Shown piece after piece: positions 17,107 through 25,520 of a stretch of 64,000 bases of DNA (position 1 is its first letter; each line of letters starts with the position of its first letter). The notes under the pieces are model-generated. The model made no database searches. It was not told where the DNA came from and was given only the letters and a program-made list of their open reading frames with translations. Origin of the DNA: Bacteroidia bacterium (lineage in GTDB: Bacteria; Bacteroidota; Bacteroidia; Bacteroidales; Azobacteroidaceae); assembly GCA_025999935.1 (NCBI GenBank), contig BNXY01000006.1, positions 1 through 64,000 on the forward strand, given 5' to 3'. The position numbers and the translations under genes are program-made.

Positions 17107-18255
17107 ATGAAAATTTTGCTAACCACAAAAACCAGCTGGTTTTCATGCCTGCTATTGGCGGCATGTTTTTCTTGTTCGAGATCCTCTTTGGATGTTGAAA
17201 ATATTTTCAGTCAAGTTGAAAATATTGTTGAGTTACAGCCGGATAGCGCTATTATTCTGCTTGATTCTATTTTATACCCGGAAGACCTTCGGAAGAGTCA
17301 ATGGAATAAATATACGCTTTTGCAAGTTCAGGCAAAGGACAAAAGCTATCGGGACATTGCATCCGATACGGTTATTTTTGCGGTAAAGAATTACTATCTC
17401 CAAAAGAAAAATTTTCGTAATGCCGCGCTGGCTGCCTTTTATTCCGGAAGAGTCTATCAATCACGGAACGATTTTAAGCAAGCCATATCGGCTTATTTGC
17501 AAGCCGAAACGATTTCCCAAAAAACAGAAGATGATAAACAAAAAGGACTGATTCAATATTTCATTGGAGGCGCTTATTATGAACATGAAAATTATTCTGA
17601 GGCGATTGACCATTTCATAGCAGCCCAACAATATTTTAGCCGCTCTTCCGACAATGATAAACGGGAAATACAAACTCTCAATATTATCGGAAGCAGCTAT
17701 TTTATGCAAGAAAATAGGGACAGCGCTTTTATCTATTTTAATAAAGCCTTGCAGTTAGCAAAAGCATACAACGATACCGTTGTAGATAAAGAGTTAGAAT
17801 CCACTATCCATTTAAATCTGGCGCATCTGTATTATGAACTTCAGCAAAAAGATTCAGCAAACTTTTATTTCAATACCGCATTGGATTTTTTTGAAGCGAA
17901 CGACAAAATATCCTCTCTTTCCAACGCTTACAATTTATTTTCCCAATTAGAAGAAAAAGGCGGTAATTATAGAAAAGCATTGGAATATCATCAAAAACAT
18001 ACCCAATATTTAGAGACGATAATAGGAGAAATAGAAAATAATAGCCTGCGGGAAATTAAGAGAAAATACCATTTGAAGAAAATCCGGAATGAAAAAGACC
18101 GGCTGCTTATTAAGCGGCAATGGATTTTTTTGGATTTTTTGATAATCTTACTTGTAGTCGGAATCATTTCTTTTTATTTGTACAGTAAAAACTTACAAGA
18201 AGAAGCCATCCGATTAAAAATGGAAATATGGCACAAGTTAGGAATTAAGCCCTGA
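17107..18255 (+). CDS. TPR-repeat lipoprotein with C-terminal membrane helix
   Basis: A 382-residue protein with a signal peptide and lipobox region (LLLAACFSC). Four to six tetratricopeptide repeats follow (roughly residues 80-310; for example, AALAAFYSGRVYQSRNDFKQ and IQYFIGGAYYEHENYSEAID). A charged coiled-coil-like stretch comes next, then one membrane helix (WIFLDFLIILLVVGIISFYL) near residues 338-357 and a short tail. Bacteroidetes have many TPR-transmembrane regulators of this layout that end in a coiled coil and a LuxR-type helix-turn-helix. Here the cytosolic tail is only about 25 residues, so it lacks the DNA-binding part and may be shortened. It is transcribed alone, and no partner is obvious. 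Confidence 0.75.
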   Translation: MKILLTTKTSWFSCLLLAACFSCSRSSLDVENIFSQVENIVELQPDSAIILLDSILYPEDLRKSQWNKYTLLQVQAKDKSYRDIASDTVIFAVKNYYLQKKNFRNAALAAFYSGRVYQSRNDFKQAISAYLQAETISQKTEDDKQKGLIQYFIGGAYYEHENYSEAIDHFIAAQQYFSRSSDNDKREIQTLNIIGSSYFMQENRDSAFIYFNKALQLAKAYNDTVVDKELESTIHLNLAHLYYELQQKDSANFYFNTALDFFEANDKISSLSNAYNLFSQLEEKGGNYRKALEYHQKHTQYLETIIGEIENNSLREIKRKYHLKKIRNEKDRLLIKRQWIFLDFLIILLVVGIISFYLYSKNLQEEAIRLKMEIWHKLGIKP

Positions 18256-18384
18256 GGAAGCATCAAATCTTTTTTCAATTTTTAATCTATTACAAACAAA
18301 AAAAGATTTAACCATTTTTTGGCATATATAGCACTTTTTCTTGTAATACTTCGCCGGATAATTATCTAATTCAATAAATTTTAT

Positions 18385-18392
18385 TATTTTTG
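18385..18392 (+). promoter_or_regulatory. -7 box for the acidic unknown protein gene
   Basis: TATTTTTG fits TAnnTTTG, 17 bases before the ATG at 18410, in an otherwise featureless AT-rich gap of 154 bases. Confidence 0.4.
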
Positions 18393-18409
18393 TCGAAAAA
18401 ACAATTATT

Positions 18410-19870
18410 ATGTCCAAGAAGAAAACAACATCAAAAACTCAAGAGTTAAGTCCTGAGAAATACATTCGCCAAAAGTCACAGAATCTTCCTATTTTTAAAT
18501 GCTGGATTAATACGGGCTGGGACGATGAAAAATTTGCACAGATTATTATTTCCCGAAAACACGCAAACGGCAACCTGACGGCTTGCGTTTATTTGACCGA
18601 TTTAGCTTGTTTAGGTGTAAAAGATACCGACTATTTTTTTAATGTTCCGGTCGAAACGTTGGAAGAAAAGTTAAACCAAAATCCAAGTATGAAATTTGAT
18701 GAAATTTCTTACCCCTTGGCACACAATATTATTTATGCAGCCATTGAATTTGCCGAAGAATATGGTTTTGAACCGCATAAAGATTATACGCAAACGACTT
18801 ATTTTTTCTTGGAAGAAGACACAGACGACATTCCTTTGATAGAAATTGAATGTGGAAGCAAAAAAGATAGAAAACCATTGTATATAAATGCCGGACATGA
18901 TAGCCCTGCACGAGCAAAGCAAATTATCGCTCAATTGGAAAAAACAGCAGGCAACGGAAATTTTAATTTCATTACTGAAATAGATGGGGATCACGAGGAT
19001 TATGAGGACGAAGATGAGGATTTTGATGAGGACGAAGACGAGGAGGATTTCAAAGAAGAATTTGACATGGCTCAAGAACTACTCAAATTAGACAAAGAAG
19101 AACAAAAAGCCCTGTTTTTTGAATTGGCCAAAATAAATGAAAAGGAATCGTCCCCCAAAGATTTTAAGAAATGGCTGATATTAGCCAATCTATTGATTTG
19201 GGATATTGTTGATGAGAAAGCAATAGATAAATATATGGATATAATCGAAAAAGATTTGGATTATTCTGTTATAGAAATAGATGAATTACCTAACAGCCTT
19301 TTTGCAGGCATACAAGATAAAGACCCGGACATAATTTGTAATTTATTCTATGACACGCTTGATGTGATAAGCGATGATATAAAAAGAGCGGAACAGGCTT
19401 TAAAAGAATTTCGCGATGAAATGGGCGATGTTCCGGTTGCCGCCTTCATGGAATTACAATATCTGGCAAAAAAAAGCAAAAAGAAATATACCAAAAAGTT
19501 GGAAGAATATTATACGAAATATCCGGATTATTTATTGATTCGGCTAAAATGGCATATCCATTTATTTGAAACCCAAAAAAACATTTTTCAAAGGAATATC
19601 AATGTCATGAATCTTAAATCGCTGTTATCCGAATCAAATCAAGTAACTTATTATGAATCAGACGCGTTTATGGCTGCTTACATGGCTTTTTGTATATTAT
19701 CTGACAATGATAATCCGGAAGATATGCTCACCAAAATTATTACTTTTGAAAAATATCTGAGCATCAATGATTTTTTGGTAAATAAAGATGCGCTTAATGA
19801 ACTATCATCCTTTCTGTTCATTGCAAAAATAGCGAAATTGACTGATTATTTTAAAAATACCAACACCTGA
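18410..19870 (+). CDS. Conserved-type protein of unknown function, acidic middle
   Basis: A 486-residue cytosolic protein that I do not recognise with confidence. Residues 1-170 form a compact mixed domain (FKCWINTGWDDEKFAQIIIS, then NLTACVYLTDLACLGVKDTD), which resembles the N-terminus of other large uncharacterised Bacteroidetes proteins. A run of almost only Asp and Glu sits near residues 192-215 (DEDEDFDEDEDEED). The remainder (about 220-486) is helical and looks like degenerate repeats. There is no signal peptide or membrane segment. Base composition matches its neighbours. It ends 9 bases before the DegT aminotransferase, so the two may be co-transcribed, but no functional link is apparent. 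Confidence 0.7.
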   Translation: MSKKKTTSKTQELSPEKYIRQKSQNLPIFKCWINTGWDDEKFAQIIISRKHANGNLTACVYLTDLACLGVKDTDYFFNVPVETLEEKLNQNPSMKFDEISYPLAHNIIYAAIEFAEEYGFEPHKDYTQTTYFFLEEDTDDIPLIEIECGSKKDRKPLYINAGHDSPARAKQIIAQLEKTAGNGNFNFITEIDGDHEDYEDEDEDFDEDEDEEDFKEEFDMAQELLKLDKEEQKALFFELAKINEKESSPKDFKKWLILANLLIWDIVDEKAIDKYMDIIEKDLDYSVIEIDELPNSLFAGIQDKDPDIICNLFYDTLDVISDDIKRAEQALKEFRDEMGDVPVAAFMELQYLAKKSKKKYTKKLEEYYTKYPDYLLIRLKWHIHLFETQKNIFQRNINVMNLKSLLSESNQVTYYESDAFMAAYMAFCILSDNDNPEDMLTKIITFEKYLSINDFLVNKDALNELSSFLFIAKIAKLTDYFKNTNT

Positions 19871-19879
19871 CATTACGCG

Positions 19880-21031
19880 ATGAAACCCATACAAATGGTG
19901 GATTTAACTTCCCAATATGCACGGATACAAGCTGAAATGGACAAAGCCGTTTTGGAAGTTATCCGTTCGGGAAAATACATCAATGGGGATGCAGTACAGG
20001 CATTTGCTGCCGAACTTTCGCAACAGGTCGGCGCCAATTACGCGATTCCTTGCGCCAACGGAACCGATGCGCTCCAAATCGCCTTGATGGCTTTGGATTT
20101 GCAGCCGGGAGATGAGGTAATTGTTCCGGCTTTCAATTATGTGGCAAGCGCAGAGGCTGTTGCCTTGTTGAAACTGAAACCGGTTTTGGTCGATGTCAAT
20201 CCGCAGACGTTTAATGTAGATGTAGATAAAATAGCAGATGCCATCTCTCCAAAAACAAAAGCCATTATTCCGGTGCACCTTTTCGGACAGTCCGCCGATA
20301 TGGAACCCATCCTGAAAATCGCCAATGAAAACGGGCTTTTTGTCGTAGAAGACAATGCCCAAAGCATCGGTTCGATTTATTCTTTTTCTGACGGAGAACA
20401 AAAACAAACCGGAACCATCGGCGATATCGGAACATTGTCATTTTTTCCAACTAAAAACTTGGGCTGCTATGGCGACGGCGGGGCGATGCTGACCAATAAT
20501 GAAACATTGGCAAAAAAACTCAAAATAATTGCCGCACACGGACAATCTAAAAAATATACACACGAATTGCTTGGCTGCAATTCTCGTTTAGATACGCTTC
20601 AAGCAGCCATTTTAAAAGTAAAATTGCCTTATTTGGAATCTTATAGCATGGCACGGCAAAAAGTTGCAGCCCAATATAATGAAGGCTTAAAAACATTGAC
20701 TAATTTGTTGGAAACCCCTTGCCACATTCCCAATTCAACGCATGTATATAATCAATACACCTTGAAAATAAAGCACAATCGGCGGGATGATTTGCAAAAA
20801 TACCTGAAAGAAAAAGGCGTTCCGACCATGGTTTATTATCCCCTATCCTTACAGCAACAACCTGCTTTTTGTCATTGCGGGCTTGACCGGCAATCCCCCA
20901 TTATACGTATCGGAAGTGATTTAAGCGAAACGGAACAACTTTGCCAATCCGTATTGTCTTTGCCGATGCATACGGAATTGGACGAGGAGCAAATTCGGTA
21001 TATTATTGAACAAATTATGAAATATGAATAA
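19880..21031 (+). CDS. DegT/DnrJ/EryC1/StrS-family sugar aminotransferase
   Basis: A PLP-dependent aminotransferase of 383 residues that makes an amino sugar from a nucleotide-linked keto sugar. The PLP lysine is K192 in [30 protein letters not shown] near 82 and [13 protein letters not shown] near 142 fit the WbpE/WlbC subgroup, which acts on UDP-linked 3-keto-glucuronate derivatives. The downstream acetyltransferase overlaps it by 8 bases and fits the next pathway step. Residues 331-339 read CHCGLDRQS, the translated arm of a REP-like repeat inserted in frame (see repeat at 20871-20898), in what is normally a variable loop before [19 protein letters not shown]. The protein is probably still active. 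Confidence 0.92.
   Translation: MKPIQMVDLTSQYARIQAEMDKAVLEVIRSGKYINGDAVQAFAAELSQQVGANYAIPCANGTDALQIALMALDLQPGDEVIVPAFNYVASAEAVALLKLKPVLVDVNPQTFNVDVDKIADAISPKTKAIIPVHLFGQSADMEPILKIANENGLFVVEDNAQSIGSIYSFSDGEQKQTGTIGDIGTLSFFPTKNLGCYGDGGAMLTNNETLAKKLKIIAAHGQSKKYTHELLGCNSRLDTLQAAILKVKLPYLESYSMARQKVAAQYNEGLKTLTNLLETPCHIPNSTHVYNQYTLKIKHNRRDDLQKYLKEKGVPTMVYYPLSLQQQPAFCHCGLDRQSPIIRIGSDLSETEQLCQSVLSLPMHTELDEEQIRYIIEQIMKYE
20871..20898. repeat. REP-like palindromic repeat inside a coding sequence
   Basis: GTCATTGCGGGCTTGACC followed by GGCAATCCCC forms a hairpin (ATTGCCGG pairing with one mismatch). It belongs to the same family as the arms at 38588-38666, 40205-40231 and 42962-42987. It is read in the CHCGLDxQS frame inside the aminotransferase gene. 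Confidence 0.8.
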
Positions 21032-21527
21032 CTATCAAGCGCATCCTACAGCCATTATCGATGCTGGTGCAATCATTGGAAAAGGTACGAAAATCTGGCA
21101 TTTCTCACACATCATGCCTGAAGCGGTAATTGGCGAAAACTGCAATATTGGGCAAAATGTGGTCATTTCTCCGAAAGTGATTTTGGGAAATAATGTCAAA
21201 GTACAGAACAATGTATCGATCTATACCGGAGTGATTTGTGAAGACGATGTATTCTTAGGCCCAAGTTGCGTATTTACCAATGTGATTAATCCGCGCAGTT
21301 TTATTTCCCGAAAAGGCGAATTTCTTCCAACTGTGGTCAAAAAAGGAGCGACCATCGGAGCCAACGCCACCATTATCTGCGATGTCACTATCGGCGAATA
21401 CGCTATGATAGGAGCAGGAACGGTCGTAACAAAAGATGTTCCGGCTTATGCCCTGATCGTGGGAAATCCCGGAATACAAATTGGAATAGTTGATAAAGAA
21501 GGGAATACAATTATATCTCGTAGCTGA
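21024..21527 (+). CDS. Nucleotide-sugar N-acetyltransferase (left-handed beta-helix, WbpD/WlbB type)
   Basis: A 167-residue hexapeptide-repeat acetyltransferase. It begins [20 protein letters not shown] and continues with repeated [IV]-G-x-x steps through [15 protein letters not shown] and [20 protein letters not shown], ending [16 protein letters not shown]. The HFSHIMPEA and [12 protein letters not shown] segments are features of enzymes that acetylate UDP-2-acetamido-3-amino-2,3-dideoxy-glucuronate. It overlaps the aminotransferase by 8 bases, so the two form a cassette for a diacetamido uronic-acid sugar used in surface glycans. It overlaps the convergent hemG 3' end by 17 bases, so its C-terminus may be slightly shorter than in relatives. 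Confidence 0.9.
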   Translation: MNNYQAHPTAIIDAGAIIGKGTKIWHFSHIMPEAVIGENCNIGQNVVISPKVILGNNVKVQNNVSIYTGVICEDDVFLGPSCVFTNVINPRSFISRKGEFLPTVVKKGATIGANATIICDVTIGEYAMIGAGTVVTKDVPAYALIVGNPGIQIGIVDKEGNTIISRS

Positions 21528-22878
21528 TGGTCGCCCCCTGCAAAATCCTATCCGCCATACTGATGCCGTTGCGCAGATTTCCGGCGATAATCAAACCCGG
21601 ATAACGCTTTTGCAAGCATTCGATAGTCGCCAGCCGTTCGCCCGTGCTGAGTTCATATTGCGGAATCGCGTGCGTATGACGGAAAATCCGAATCATATCC
21701 GGTTCCATAGATGCCGGCAATTTGAGCATGGCGTGCAGTTCCTTACAAACTAATTCTTTTAATTCATTATCGGATAGTTGCGTTAGATAATGCTTTTTTA
21801 TGCCGCCCACATAAAAAGTGAATAACGTACCGCTTTCCGGAGCGCGTCCCTGAAAACAAGCCGACGGAAACAGAATCCCCAGCACATCTTTTTTCTCAAT
21901 GGAAGGCACCAATCCGCCGAAAGCGTTAAACTGCAAACCGCGGGTATCTTTAATTCCCACAGCAATTTCCACCACGGGCGCATATTGAAGATTACTGATT
22001 TTATCCATTTCTTCTTTGGCGATAAAAGGAAGTAAATTAGGCAGAGCATAAGCGCCAACGGTTGTGATTACTTTGGATGCAAGTATGGTTTCCTCTTCCT
22101 GAAGAGTAGAAAATGTCACTTTCCACTGATTTTCAAACGGATGAACAAGAATGTCGGACACCGATAGGCGAATGTTTTCTTTACCGATAGCATCGCCAAG
22201 TGCGTTAGTAAGGCTGCTTAATCCTCCACGGGTGGAAAAAACTTTTTTGGTAGCCAACCGGTCGCGTTCCGTTTTCGGTTCCTTCGCTTTCGCAATACTT
22301 CCGCCTATGAAACTGCCGTAATTTTGTTCCAAGTTATATAATTTGGGAAGTGCGTAGCGCGTTATCAATTTCATCGGGTCGCCGGCATAAATGCCTGAAA
22401 GAAAAGGGTCAACCGCATAATTCACGAAGGATTTACCCAGCCGGCGGTTGGCTAATTCTCCCACCGATTCATCCGGGTTCGTTCCTTTTTTGCGGAAAGG
22501 TTCTCCCAAAATGCGGAATTTATCGGAAAGCGTGAACAAGGGCGTTGTGATACCGCCAATCAATCCGGAAGGTAGTTTGCGAAACCGGTCGCCTTTCCAG
22601 ATAAGCCGGTTATTCGCGTTTTCATCGGCAATTTCCAATTCGCAGGCAGGCGATAAGGCATTCAACAATTCGGTAACTTCGGGATGAGAAACGCTTCCGG
22701 TGTTAGGTCCGCTTTCAAACACAAAACCGTCTTCTTCAAACGTCCGGATTTGTCCGCCCACCCAATGGTTTTTCTCCAAAAGCAAGACTTTCTTGCCTTC
22801 GTTAATCAAATGAAAAGCCGCGGTTAGTCCAGTGAGACCTGCACCGATGATTACTATGTCTGTGTGTTGTGTTTGCAT
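21511..22878 (-). CDS. hemG: Protoporphyrinogen oxidase
   Basis: FAD-dependent oxidase for a late haem step (protoporphyrinogen IX to protoporphyrin IX, or coproporphyrinogen III in coproporphyrin-type enzymes). It is 455 residues long. The dinucleotide-binding motif is [16 protein letters not shown] at residues 10-25, followed by [20 protein letters not shown]. The C-terminal FAD segment [18 protein letters not shown] is present near 430. It is the last gene of an MFS-hemN-hemG operon, 3 bases after hemN. The protein is of the HemY type despite the symbol often used in Bacteroidetes. Confidence 0.94.
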   Translation of the reverse strand: MQTQHTDIVIIGAGLTGLTAAFHLINEGKKVLLLEKNHWVGGQIRTFEEDGFVFESGPNTGSVSHPEVTELLNALSPACELEIADENANNRLIWKGDRFRKLPSGLIGGITTPLFTLSDKFRILGEPFRKKGTNPDESVGELANRRLGKSFVNYAVDPFLSGIYAGDPMKLITRYALPKLYNLEQNYGSFIGGSIAKAKEPKTERDRLATKKVFSTRGGLSSLTNALGDAIGKENIRLSVSDILVHPFENQWKVTFSTLQEEETILASKVITTVGAYALPNLLPFIAKEEMDKISNLQYAPVVEIAVGIKDTRGLQFNAFGGLVPSIEKKDVLGILFPSACFQGRAPESGTLFTFYVGGIKKHYLTQLSDNELKELVCKELHAMLKLPASMEPDMIRIFRHTHAIPQYELSTGERLATIECLQKRYPGLIIAGNLRNGISMADRILQGATISYEI

Positions 22879-22881
22879 TTT

Positions 22882-24249
22882 TTATACCGGTTTAGAAAAC
22901 GACTTATCCGAATGAAGCATCCGCTTGTCCAATGCGGCGGCAATATTGCGCACAAAGAGTGTTCCTTGTGGCGTGACCTGCATCTGTTTTTCATCGAACG
23001 TCAAGATACCATCGTTTGCAAAGGTATAAAAAAGTGCGGAATTATAAGCGGTTGCCTGTTTGATTTTTTCTTCGGAAATGGAAAGTCTGTCCGACAATTC
23101 CTGCCAATTCAGACTGTAATTGCACATCAAGGTTTCGATTACTTCGCGGACAATTTGGTCTTCTTCATTCAAACGGTAACCTTTCACAGTGGCAAAACCG
23201 GTTTCTATTTTTTTGATGTAATCTTCGATGTTCTTGCTGTTTTGGGCGTAGGCGTTTGAAAGTTGGCTGATGGCTGTAACCCCAAAAGCATAGACTTGAC
23301 CGGTGGTGCGGCGGGTACAATATCCTTGAAAATTACGGTGCAATTGTCCGTTTTGCAAAGCGGTATATAATTCATCGGTTGCTTTCACAAAATGGTCTAA
23401 GCCAATGGCATGGTAACCGGCTTGTTGCAAGATTTCTTTGGCCGTTTCGTACATTCGGCTTTTTTCTTCCTTGGCGGGAAGTCCGGTTTTTTCCAATACC
23501 AATTGTCGCTTATTGACCCAGGGAACATGCGCGTAGGAAAAAGTAACCAATCGGTCAGGTTGCAGTTCAATGGCGCAGGCAACCGTTTTCGCAAAACTTT
23601 TTTCGATTTGCAAAGGCAATCCGTAGAGCAAATCCATGTTGATACCGGCATTTTTTTGCCGAAGAATTTGAATAATATTTTCCACAGGCAATAAAGACGG
23701 GCGACGATTGACCACTTTCAACACCTTTTCGTCAAAATCCTGAATGCCCAGACTGAAACGATTAAATCCGGCATCTGTCAGCGATTGCCAATAATTTTCG
23801 TCCAAATAACCCGGATGACATTCGATGGCAATTTCGGGTTGGTCGATGCAGGAAAAAGCGGAAAGCAGATGCTCGTTCAATTCTTTCAACACGCTCGCCG
23901 GAAGCACAGTAGGCGTACCTCCGCCATAATGTATTTGTGAAACAGGGCGATGCGTATCCAACAATTTCGCCGTTTTTTCAATTTCCTGATGCACCGCCGA
24001 AACATACCGGTCAATCTTTTCCGGTTTCATTATGGCGAAAGAATTGCATCCGCAATAATGGCAGAGATGGCGGCAAAAAGGGATGTGGATATAAAAGGAA
24101 ATGCGCTTTTCTCCAACCGTATTTGATTCTTTTACAGCTGTTTCATAATCTTTTACCGTAAAAGATTCCTCGAAATAGTTTGCCGGCGGATAACTGGTGT
24201 ATCGCGGTACTGGCACGTTGTATTTTGCTAATAATTCAGTTGTTGTCAT
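22882..24249 (-). CDS. hemN: Oxygen-independent coproporphyrinogen III oxidase (radical SAM)
   Basis: Decarboxylates coproporphyrinogen III to protoporphyrinogen IX anaerobically. The start at 24249 overlaps the MFS stop as ATGA and gives 455 residues. The radical-SAM cluster cysteines are C59, C63 and C66, with C68 as the extra Cys that marks true HemN, in HIPFCRHLCHYCGCNSF. The substrate-side sequence PTPTVL-type loop is YGGGTPTVLPA near 114, and the C-terminal HemN domain is present (GYCTRRTTGQVYAFGVTAIS). Relative to the HemW look-alike, the length and the CxxxCxxCxC pattern favour HemN. It lies between the MFS gene and hemG. Confidence 0.95.
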   Translation of the reverse strand: MTTTELLAKYNVPVPRYTSYPPANYFEESFTVKDYETAVKESNTVGEKRISFYIHIPFCRHLCHYCGCNSFAIMKPEKIDRYVSAVHQEIEKTAKLLDTHRPVSQIHYGGGTPTVLPASVLKELNEHLLSAFSCIDQPEIAIECHPGYLDENYWQSLTDAGFNRFSLGIQDFDEKVLKVVNRRPSLLPVENIIQILRQKNAGINMDLLYGLPLQIEKSFAKTVACAIELQPDRLVTFSYAHVPWVNKRQLVLEKTGLPAKEEKSRMYETAKEILQQAGYHAIGLDHFVKATDELYTALQNGQLHRNFQGYCTRRTTGQVYAFGVTAISQLSNAYAQNSKNIEDYIKKIETGFATVKGYRLNEEDQIVREVIETLMCNYSLNWQELSDRLSISEEKIKQATAYNSALFYTFANDGILTFDEKQMQVTPQGTLFVRNIAAALDKRMLHSDKSFSKPV

Positions 24250-25445
24250 CTTGTTTTTTCTTTCCGAAACGCCACCAATATATAAATTAGCGAGGCGCAC
24301 GCCAATCCAAATTCAAAGAGAAACAATCCGCTATATCCTGTTTTGTCGGCGACGTGTCCGCTGAGTGCGGCGATGCAGATACCGCTGAATTGGGCAATTA
24401 CCGTTTGAATGGTAAAATCGGTACCTTCCCGTCCTTCGCGTACGCAGTCCATGGCAATGGTATAAACGGCTACGGTTGCCATTCCGTAACTTCCCCACAA
24501 CAAGAGGATTCCTACATACAACAATTGTATTTCCGGATTTGGATTCGTGGAAACCAAGTAGAAATAAAAAGTGGTAAAAAGAATCAGGATGGCAAACAAG
24601 ATGCGGGAATGGAAACGCCCGATTCTTCGGATGATAAAGCCCGCCAGAAAAGAGGCGACCAATCCGGTAGCGGTTCCGAAAAAGCCGCTCATTTTGCCGA
24701 TCTCTTTGATGTCATACCCCAAATCCACCAAATAGGGTCGCATCATGGCTAAAGTGCCAATCATGGCGGAATAATACAAAAGCAGGAAACCAATTTGTTT
24801 TCCGATGCCGGGCTGGGCAAAAAAATGCAGGATGTCGCGCATACTCGCCCGTTGCGCTTTTTCAATTTTAGGCTTGATTTTCAAACCTTTATTGAAGAGC
24901 AAGGGTAATAAAGCAACGACGACAAACAACGCCAGAAAAGGGAGCAGGCTGTTCCATCCAATCTGTTTGAACAACAGCAACAACAAGCCTCCGCCAATCA
25001 TTGCTCCGCCAAAACTGCCCATGGCTTGCATACTGTTGACGAGGCTCTTGTCTTTCTTTTTGAACGAAAGCACGGCTAAAGCATCCGTAGCAATATCCTG
25101 CGTGGCAGAAGCCACAAAAGAGATAATGATAAGTGTAAGTATGGTTGAAAAGTTGGTATTCACGTTCAGAAACGCCACCGAAAAGATGATCGCGGCATAG
25201 ACCAATTCCGAAGAGAATATCCACCGTTTGTAGTCGTTTACGGTAGTTGAGTAGCGGTCGATAACGGGCGACCAAAGAAATTTCAGTATCCAAGGGAGTT
25301 TAATAAGTTGCAAGAAACCGATGGAAGTCAGGGTAAAATTTTCCTGCCGCATCAATACCGGAATCACCGTTGAGAAGAAACTCATCGGAATCGTTTGCGC
25401 AATGTATAAGCAAAAGAAAGTAAATGTATTTTTTTTGTTAATCAT
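24246..25445 (-). CDS. MFS transporter (AmpG/PAT-like) in the haem operon
   Basis: A 399-residue, 12-helix major facilitator. The start at 25445 (MINKKNTFTFFCLYIAQTIP) sits well after the -7 box. The N-terminal segment SIGFLQLIKLPWILKFLWSP plus VIDRYS resembles AmpG/PAT and acetyl-CoA transporter relatives, with a motif of the KxxxxPxxD type in the first loop. Its stop overlaps the hemN start. This placement suggests it handles a porphyrin, haem or a precursor, but muropeptide-type substrates would fit the family name equally. The substrate is inferred only from context. Confidence 0.82.
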   Translation of the reverse strand: MINKKNTFTFFCLYIAQTIPMSFFSTVIPVLMRQENFTLTSIGFLQLIKLPWILKFLWSPVIDRYSTTVNDYKRWIFSSELVYAAIIFSVAFLNVNTNFSTILTLIIISFVASATQDIATDALAVLSFKKKDKSLVNSMQAMGSFGGAMIGGGLLLLLFKQIGWNSLLPFLALFVVVALLPLLFNKGLKIKPKIEKAQRASMRDILHFFAQPGIGKQIGFLLLYYSAMIGTLAMMRPYLVDLGYDIKEIGKMSGFFGTATGLVASFLAGFIIRRIGRFHSRILFAILILFTTFYFYLVSTNPNPEIQLLYVGILLLWGSYGMATVAVYTIAMDCVREGREGTDFTIQTVIAQFSGICIAALSGHVADKTGYSGLFLFEFGLACASLIYILVAFRKEKTR

Positions 25446-25478
25446 AATTTCAAACTGAAAGTGTACAGAAAACAACCC

Positions 25479-25486
25479 CAAAAGTA
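25479..25486 (-). promoter_or_regulatory. -7 box for the MFS-hemN-hemG operon
   Basis: CAAAAGTA on the plus strand reads TACTTTTG on the minus strand. It fits TAnnTTTG and lies 33 bases upstream of the ATG at 25445, in the gap after the TonB receptor gene. Confidence 0.5.
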
Positions 25487-25520
25487 GGATTTTTTTTTGG
25501 AATTATCAATGATTTTGCGT

